Shown in pieces: positions 38,001 to 46,765 of a stretch of 64,000 bases of DNA; the stretch's first letter is position 1, and each line of letters begins with the position of its first letter. This stretch comes from Batillaria attramentaria (Eukaryota; Mollusca; Gastropoda; Batillariidae), in contig JACVVK020000203.1 of the NCBI GenBank assembly GCA_018292915.2, positions 208,501 to 272,500 of the forward strand, written 5' to 3'. The notes beneath the pieces were generated by a model. That model made no database searches and was not told the origin of the DNA. It worked only from the letters and a program-made list of their open reading frames with translations. The translations under genes were made by a program, and so were the position numbers.

Positions 38001-38309
38001 TCTTTTTCTGAATTTTTTTTCTGTGCTTTCTTTGTAGTGTTTTCAACTGAAATTCATACCTTTTTTTTTAATTACAAAATACTTTTCATGTATCTGATTT
38101 TCTGATTTCATACTCTTTTGTTTTAGGCATTTGGCATGGCTTGGTGTGTTTCTTTGGAGTGTTCCTTCTCCAGAACCATGATGTATTCTTGAAAGAGGAT
38201 GGCAAGGTGAGCTGAAAATGGTTTTGATGCGTAGGAGTCTTAAATAAAATTGGGAGAGAAAAAAATTCTGAAAACTTGCGTCACTTAGACAGACCTAATG
38301 CAGCGCGTG

Positions 38310-38378
<69 letters not shown>

Positions 38379-41300
38379 TGTATTGTGCTTCTAATACTGA
38401 CAAAAACCACAATACTCGTACTGATTAATTCAGTTGCTGTATTGCTCTTTGATTACACATCAGTGTAGATGAGGTGGAAGGAAGGCTACTTGCTCAGCCT
38501 GTATAGTTCAGTCTATCAGTCTGTCTGAAGTAGGTAGAACTATCACTAATGTATCTCAGCTGCTTTCCATATATGCAGTAGGGATTTCCGGGTGCTTGCA
38601 TGGCTGAGTCTGCGTGGGTGCTGTCTGCATGTGCCAGGCTCACAGTTTAAGGTGCTGTTTCAAAGGGACTTACTAATGATCTCATGTTAAGGACTATCAT
38701 GAGTGTTAGTTAGTTAGTTAGTTAGTTAGTTCGTTCTAACTCTACTCGAGGAGTGCCTGAAGTGTCAAAACACAAGTTTGAAAAATGAAAGAGCAAAATG
38801 TAACAGCCCTGAGTGTTTCACACCCAGCTCATACGGTAAAGCTAAAGGACAAATGTCCTGGCTTGCTGTAACAGTATAGCTTGTTTAAGGTAAAAAGACA
38901 TCAACTTTACCCAGAAACTCCATCCAGAGGTACTTAATACGAGTTGAAATTCAAGTCGAAATTTATACAAGAAAATGATGTTTAATATGGTAGGCAATAG
39001 GACTGTCATGATTGTAGCGGGACGCGTTTCGCTGGAATTGTCACCAGCTCTTCAGCCGCCTTCGGCCAAGACAGGGAGGGAAGAAATTGTAAAATGGGGG
39101 TGGGGGACAAGTGTGATAAACAAATTTCGGAAAGACCATCACTGAATGCTAATATGGATATGTGATGAAAGTGAGGGTAAGCGGATATGTTTGGGGAAAT
39201 ATCTCTCCTAATTTTGAGTGCTGTTTGCTTCAAAATGGCTGTGTTTGAGTGTGCACGGATGACGTAATAGCCTATGTAAGATTTTCAGTGTCGCAGGTTT
39301 TAAAGAAAATATGCCACAAAAGAGCACTGTTCGATATGAATGTGAGTATGAAGCTCTGTTACCAGACTTCTGTTTGCTGGCAGATGTTTGGTTTGGAGAC
39401 TTGGGGCAGCATTATTCACATTGCTGTTGTGTTTGTGGTCAACTTCAAGGTGAGACCCATTATTTACACACATTGTGCTGTGAGAATTTTCTGTGCATTG
39501 CCTGTTGATGTCTAGTAACTTTGGAGTGGTCGGTGGTCTAGTGCTTAAGCGACTTCGTCAGCATAGCGACAGTCAGGTTTGAGTTCCACTCGGGGCAAAG
39601 AATTTTGCCTTCTTGTTCAGGGCACCGTTTATTGGGGCCTATCATCGGGGGTTCTTTCCGGGTACTCCGGCTTCCTCCCCCTCTGCTTTGGAAGTGTTCA
39701 GCCCACAACATTTCAAAATACATGTAAATGCAATTCTAAATTCTGAAACTTAGATAGCTGAGCTGACCCTTCACACCACGTGATTGTAATGTGTTCATCT
39801 CCACTGTGAGAGAATGTGTGTGATTCATGTGAACATACTTGTTGGGTTCAGTTCACAGTGTTTTGGACCGATTCAAGAAATTGGGATACAGTATATTCTT
39901 TGTAATACTCAGTTATTATTGGCTCACTTGTGTAACAAAGTGAGTCTATGTAATAACCCTCCGTCGTCTGTGTGTGTGTGTGTGTGTCTGTCTGTCTGTG
40001 TGTCCGCAGTAAACCTTAACATTGGCATTTTCTCAGAAACTATGAGCAGCAGAGGCACCAAACTTGGCAAGCTGATAGACAGCCATAAGACCTTTCAAAG
40101 CATATCATAGTGATTGACCTTGACCCAAGGTCAAGGTCACTAAAGCTGTCTGTTTGGAAATTTTACATTGGCATTTCTCAGAATCTAGAAAAGCCAGAGA
40201 CATCAAACTTTGCAAGATGATAGACATTGACAACACCTTTACTAACATACCTGTATTCAGTTACTTTGAATCAAGGTCAAGGCCATGCAAGCTGTTTTGC
40301 GGAAACCGCCCAAAACCTTAACATTGGCATTTTCTCAGAAACAATGCACAGCAGAGGCACCAAACGTGGTACGCTGATAGACAGCCATAAGACCTTTCAA
40401 AACATACTATAATGATTGACCTTGACCCAAGGTCAAGGTCACTAAAGCTGTCTGTTTGGAAATTTTACATTGGCATTTTCTCAGAATTTAGAACAGCCAG
40501 AGACATCAAACTTAGCATGACGATAGATATTGACAACACCTTTACTGACACACCTGTGTTCAGTGACTTTGAGTCAAGGTCAAGGCCATGCAAGCTGTTT
40601 TGCGGAAACCGCCCAAAACCTTAACATTGGCAATTTCTCAGAAACAATGAACAGCAGAGGCACCAAACTTGGCACGCTGATAGACAGCCATAAGACCTTT
40701 CAAAACATACCATAATGACTGACCTTGACCCAAGGTCAGGGTCACTAAAGCTGTCATTTTGGAAATTTTTCATTGGCATTTTCTCAGAATTTAGAAAAGC
40801 CAGGGACATCAAACTTTGCATGATGATAGACATTGACAACACATTTACTGACATACCTGTATTCAGTGACTGAATCAAGGTCAAGGCCATACAAGGTGTT
40901 TTGCGGAAAACCTTTCAAAACCTTAACATTGGCATTTTCTCAGAAACAATAAACAGCAGAAGCACCAAACCTGGCTTGCTGATAAACAGCAGCAAGACCA
41001 TTCAAGACATACCATTTTGAATGACCTTGACTGAAGGTCAAGGTCATCAAAGCTGTCTAATTGGAAATTTAAAATTGCCATTTTCTCAGAATGTAGTGGT
41101 ACCAGAGGCATCAAACTTTGCATGGCATGATAGACATTGACAAAACCTGTACTGGCATAACTTGTACATGTACTGGCGTACTTGTATTCAATTTCCTTGA
41201 GTCAAGGTCAAGGCCATTCAAGATGTTTTGTGGATACTTTAACGTTAGCATTTTCTTGGAAACAACAAACAGCAGAGGCACCAAACAAGGCACAATGATA

Positions 41301-44300
41301 GGCAGCAAAGAGACCTATGCAGACATACCCATTTGAGAGACCTTGACTCAAGGTCAAGGTCATTACAGCTGTCTGTTTTGAAATTTTACATTACCATTTG
41401 TACAGAAACTACAAAAATTAGAGCTATCAAATTTGTCATAATGATAGTCACTGATAAGCTCTTCACTTACAGATCTCATTTGAATGACCTTGACCCAAGG
41501 TCAAGGTCATAGAAGCTGTCCTGGGAAAACTGTTATGTTGCCATTTGCCGTTTTCTTAGGAACTATGAACACAAGACACCTTACTTCATGATAGCTAGTG
41601 ATAAGAGCTTTAGAAACATACTCTTTTTAATGACTTTCACCCATCTCACAAGTGAGCCAAGGAGGCTTTGCTCCTCTAGTTATTCTAAATAATAACTATT
41701 TCTGCATGCTATATGCAGTGCAAATACGTCCAGCAGAGAAGACCATCACTAGGAATCATTATTTCTCAGATTTTTTTTAACCTTCGCCAGCTGTCGTGGG
41801 TCCGTGTGGCCCCAGAACGGTGTTTAACTGCAAATATCTCTTAAACTAGATGGAATTTTTTAATGAGCTTTTAAAAATGCCTCAGGCACCTGAAAAACTG
41901 TTATGTCCTGAAAGATCATTAAATTTAAGCGAGAAGTAAATAAATAAATAAAAGTCAAAGTTTTTGTACCTATGGAAGACATCGCGGGGCCGTGCGGACC
42001 CATACTTCTCAAAGAAGAAAAAACGTGCATATCCTTCCGAGGACGTCGTGGGGCCGTGCGGACCCACATTGTTATAGTGAGACTGAAGTACAGGAAGTGG
42101 AGTGCTCGCATCTTTTCCATCATGGAGGTCTTGAGCTATGAATTTGCTGAACACGGGTAGGTTTTCCTCCCATATCCTGTTGTTCTGTATCATGTGCACT
42201 CAATAAACCGTGCGTTCTTTCTGTAAGCCTTGGCTTTGTTTATCAACAATTTCACATGGTCCATTTCTCTGCACGAAGTGCCAGTGTACCACCAGGCCTG
42301 TAGCACATTCTTTTGCACGTGGGTGAGAACAGGAAACCCGTGTATCAAGCTCACTGGGCAAGCCCGAGTAGTTAGTTATTTAGAGCCCCTGGCTCCAAGT
42401 GTAGCATAGGCCATCGACAACCCTTCGCCATCGCACTCTGTTCTGGGCTATTTTTGCCACTCCAGTCCAGTTGGTCCCCTCCTTATATAGCTCTGCCTCA
42501 GTGTCCCGCCTCCAGCTGTTCCGAGGCCGGCCTCTCTTCCTTTTCCCCTGCGGGTTCCATGTCAGGGCTTGGCGTGTGGTGCTGGATGCTGGCTTCCTGA
42601 GGGTGTGTCCAATCCAGCCCCACTTCCTCCGCAGGATCTGCTTGGCCACTGGTTCCTGCCCCGCTCGCTCCCACAGCTCTTCATTCCGGATCTTCTCTGG
42701 CCATCGGATGTTGAAGATGCGCCTCAGACAGGTGTTCATAAATGTCTGGATCTTCTGCTGCATCGTCTTCGTTGTCCTCCATGTTTCGCATCAATAGAGC
42801 AGAACTGACTTCACGTTGGAGTTGAAGATGCGAAGTATGGTTCTTATGCTGACAACTTTGGATGCCCAGACGTTCTTCAGCATGACCATTGCTGCCCTTG
42901 CCTTGCCGATTCTGGCTGTGACGTCTCGGTCTGTGCCTCCCTGTCCATCAACCACACTCCCCAGGTAGACAAAGGACTCTACCTCCCTGATGGGCTCTCC
43001 GCCGACTGTGACTGGTGTGTTGGCAGTGGTGTTGATCTTCATCAGCTCAGTTTTCCTCCTGTTGATCTTGAGCCCTGTTTCGGCTGATGTGGCTTCCAGG
43101 CACGTAGTCTTGGCCTGCATCTGGCTGTGGCTGTGAGACAGGAGCGGCAGGTCGTCTGCGAAGTCGAGGTCATCCAGCTGCGTCCAGAGTGTCCACTGTA
43201 TCCCGTTTTTCCTGCCTGCTGTAGTGGTCTTCATGATCCAGTCGATGACCAGGGGGAAGAGGAACAGGGACAACAGGCATCCCTGGCGGACTCCGGTCTT
43301 CACCTAGAAGCTTTCTGACGACTGGCCGGCATGGGCAATCCTGCAGCTCATGTCTTGGTATGTGCACAGGATCAGGGAGATGATCTTCCCGGGAACTTTA
43401 TAGTGCCTTAGCAGCTTCCACAGCGCCTCTCTGTCTACACTGTCGAAAGCCTTCTCATAGTCTATGAAGTTGATGTAGAGGGGGGAGTTCCACTCCAGTG
43501 ACTGCTCAACAATGATGCGTAGGCTGGCGATCTGGTCAGCGCAGGACCTGTTCTTGCGAAAGCCCGCCTGCTGGTCTCGGAGCATGGCGTCGACTGCCTC
43601 CCTCATCCTCTCCAGTAGAATTCTGTTGAGAACCTTGGCTGGCACTGACAGGAGCATGATCCCTCGGTAGTTGCTGCAGTCCCTGAGGTCCCCTTTCTTT
43701 GGCAGCTTGATGATGATCCCTTCTTTCCACTGGGCTGGCACCTCTTCCTTCTCCCAAATCTTGCTGAATAGGCTGTGCAGCATGTTGACGGCTGTCTCTG
43801 TGTCTGCTTTGATGGCTTCTGCTGGTATCTCGTCCGGCCCTGCAGCTTTCCCATTTCTCAGTGTCATGATGGCTTTCCTGATCTCCGTCTTAGAGGGCTT
43901 GTCGCAGTTGATGGGTAGTTCTGTCTCTGCTGGTGGGATGTCTGGTGGTGTTTCAGGGATGGGGCGATTTAACAGCTCCCTGAAGTGTTTTGCCCATTGC
44001 TTCAGCTGTTCAGTCCTCAGTTGTCAGTGGGTGCCCGTTCTTGTCCTTCACTGGTTTGTCTGTCTGCTGAAATTTGCCCGCGAGCTTCTTGGTCACCTGG
44101 TACAGGTCTTTTAGATTCCCTTGTCGGGCTGCTTCCTCTGCTTGACTGGCCAGGTTGTCGATGTAGTCCCTCTTGTCCTTCCTGGTGCTCCTCTTCACTC
44201 CTCTGTCAGCTGCTGTGTATTCTTCTTGTGCCTTTGCCTTAGCTCTTCTTGTTCGGCTCGTGTTCATTGCAGTTTTTCTTCTCTTTCCTAACTTCCAGCT

Positions 44301-46719
44301 TCTGGATGGTATCAACAGAGATCCATTCCTTGTGTTGGGTCTTCGCTTTCTCAGGACCTCTACTCATTGTCGTGCCAGAGTTTCTTGCTGTGTTCCCACT
44401 GTGTCTCGATATCCATCCACTGTCTTCTATCAGGTCTTGCAGTGGCTGGAACCTGTTGGAAAGGCTGATCCGGAATGCTGCTTGTGTGTCTGTGGTCCTG
44501 AGTAGTCCAACGTTGTACCTGGTCCGTGTGTTGTTTGCGTTGGTGTGTCTCTTAAGCCGAAGTCTCAATGTTGTTGCAAGAAGGTCTGATGATACATCGG
44601 CACCCCTCATCACGCGCACATCTCGCCACGATCTCCTGAACTTCCGGCTGATGCAGATGTGATCAATCTGGTTCTCCGTGACATGGTCCGGTGATCTCCA
44701 TGTGGCCTTGTGGATGCGCTTGTGTGGGAAGATGCTGCCTCCTATCACTAGCTGGTTCAGGGCACAAAAGTCTGCAAAGCGCTCACCATCTTCGTTCATC
44801 TGTCCCAGTCCGTGTGTTCCCATGGTGTCCTCGTAGCCTGTGTTGTTTGATCCGATCTTGGCGTTGAAGTCTCCCATCAGTATGGTCATGTCCTTGGCTC
44901 CTCCTCTATCTATCACTGTCTGCAGTTGTTGGTAGAAGTCATCTTTTTTCTCCTCTTCCACATCATTGGTGGGAGCGTAGCACCGGATGATGTTCAACTT
45001 GATGTTTTTTTTTCTTGGTGATGAATTTGGCTGTGATGATGCGGGAGTTAACAGACTCCCAGCCGATTAGTGCCCGCTGTGCTTCCGGTGCCAGCATCAG
45101 GGCCACGCCCTCAGTGTGGGGTGCTCCATCCTCTGTGTGTCCAGAGTACAGCAATTGCTCTCCCGATGAAAATCTCAGCTCTCCTGTCTGTAGCCACCTT
45201 GTCTCACTCAGTCCCAGTACTCCAGTCTTGTAGTTCTTCATCTCTCTTGCTACTTGTATGGTCCTTCCTACTTCATACATTGTCCTGATGTTCCATGTGG
45301 CTACTCTCGTTGTTGTCCTGGGTGTTAGAAGGGGGGTCGGCCTTGCAGCTTCCTTTCGGCTTTCACTGCAATGTGTCATAGGTCTCCGGGATGGAGACCC
45401 TTCCTGGCCCAGGTGAATGTTTTGGTTTGAACAACAATTCTACTCTGTTACAAATTTTGACATTTGCCCATTACCACCCCTCCCCCTTTTACAAACAGAC
45501 CGTCATTACTCTAAACTACCTTTCTCCACTACTATTCTTATAGTATGGGTCCGCACGGCCCCACGACGTCCTCGGAAGGATATGCACGTTTTTCCTTCTT
45601 TGAGAAGTATGGGTCCGCACGGCCCCACGACGTCTTCGGAAGGGTATGCACATGTTTTCCCTCTGTGAGAAGTATGGGTCCGCACGGCCCCACGATGTCC
45701 TTCGTGTGTAGTAAATAGCGACGTCGTGCGAAGGTTAATGCATGCATGTTGTCTGTCTTCTATGTTGTTTCAGCTGGTGGTACACACACACTACTGGTGT
45801 TGGCCGATGTTTGGGTCGTACGCATTCAGCACTGTTGGCAATTTTGGCATGTGCTTTTTGGTCACTTGTTTCAGATGGCCGTGAGTTGTCGTAGTTTCCT
45901 TTCTGTTCACTGATACCTAACATACTCACACACATAACACAGAACATCACAGATACTGGATAGTGAAATATTGAATGAAGAGCAATTCCAAATTATTTTC
46001 TCAAAATGCCGTAGTCACTTTTTTCGGTAGCCAGATTTGCCTTTCCTGTAAGAATGCTGTGTGCCTTTCCCTATATACATGTATTTTACAAAGGACTTGC
46101 ACTGTACAGTGTTTTAACATGTCAAGCAGAATTTGCATAACTGACAGAATTGCTCTTGGAATTTCCCTACAAAAAAATTCTCATCTATCACAATCAGAGA
46201 TGTTCTTGCACTGTGCACACACACACACACACACACACACACGTACACACACATGTACACACACAAATCCCTTCCCCTTGCATGCATCAGTGGTCACTTG
46301 AAGTCTATGTGCAGAGACGTGATAATGGATGTGAGCAGTTTGTACTGGGTGTTGGTGGAGGCAATGTCGTGCGGCACAGTCTGGCTAACCATTTTCCTCA
46401 TTCTCCTCGTCGCGCTGCTTCCTGACATTCTCATCCGCATCGCCTTCGACATCAGGAACCTCCAATATCTTGTTAAGCCAGTATGCTTGCTGTTGTCTTT
46501 CTTCTTCTGTGTTTCTCTCTCTCTCTCTTATTTTGGTTGTTCACATTGTGCATTATTTTTGTTTTTCAGGTCAGTTTTAACTTTTACTTGAACTAACAAA
46601 GAAAGTCTTGACGAAGGCCAAAGGCAAAGAGTCTGAGCAATGGAAACAACAGTTCTTTCTTGCTTTTTATTTTTTAACTTTAATTTTTACTAAATTATTT
46701 GGATAGGTTTGTAGGCAGG

Positions 46720-46765
<46 letters not shown>

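Larger units (their letters stand above)
41779..45738. mobile_element. piggyBac-like element flanked by TTAA, carrying inverted tandem repeats and a LINE
   Basis: Left TTAA-CCTTCGC (about 41775-41786) and right GCGAAGG-TTAA (45728-45738) are inverted with TTAA at both edges, the piggyBac target. Two ~65-bp units containing gggccgtgcggaccca at 41960-42080 face three units with gggtccgcacggcccc at 45543-45710. LINE copy 2 fills most of the interior. No piggyBac transposase seen. Confidence 0.65.

Noticed and set aside
46600..46680. Hammerhead/Penelope remnant (cttgacgaaggccaaaggc)
   Set aside because: Resembles the motif but the CUGANGA and GAAA cores are both mutated.
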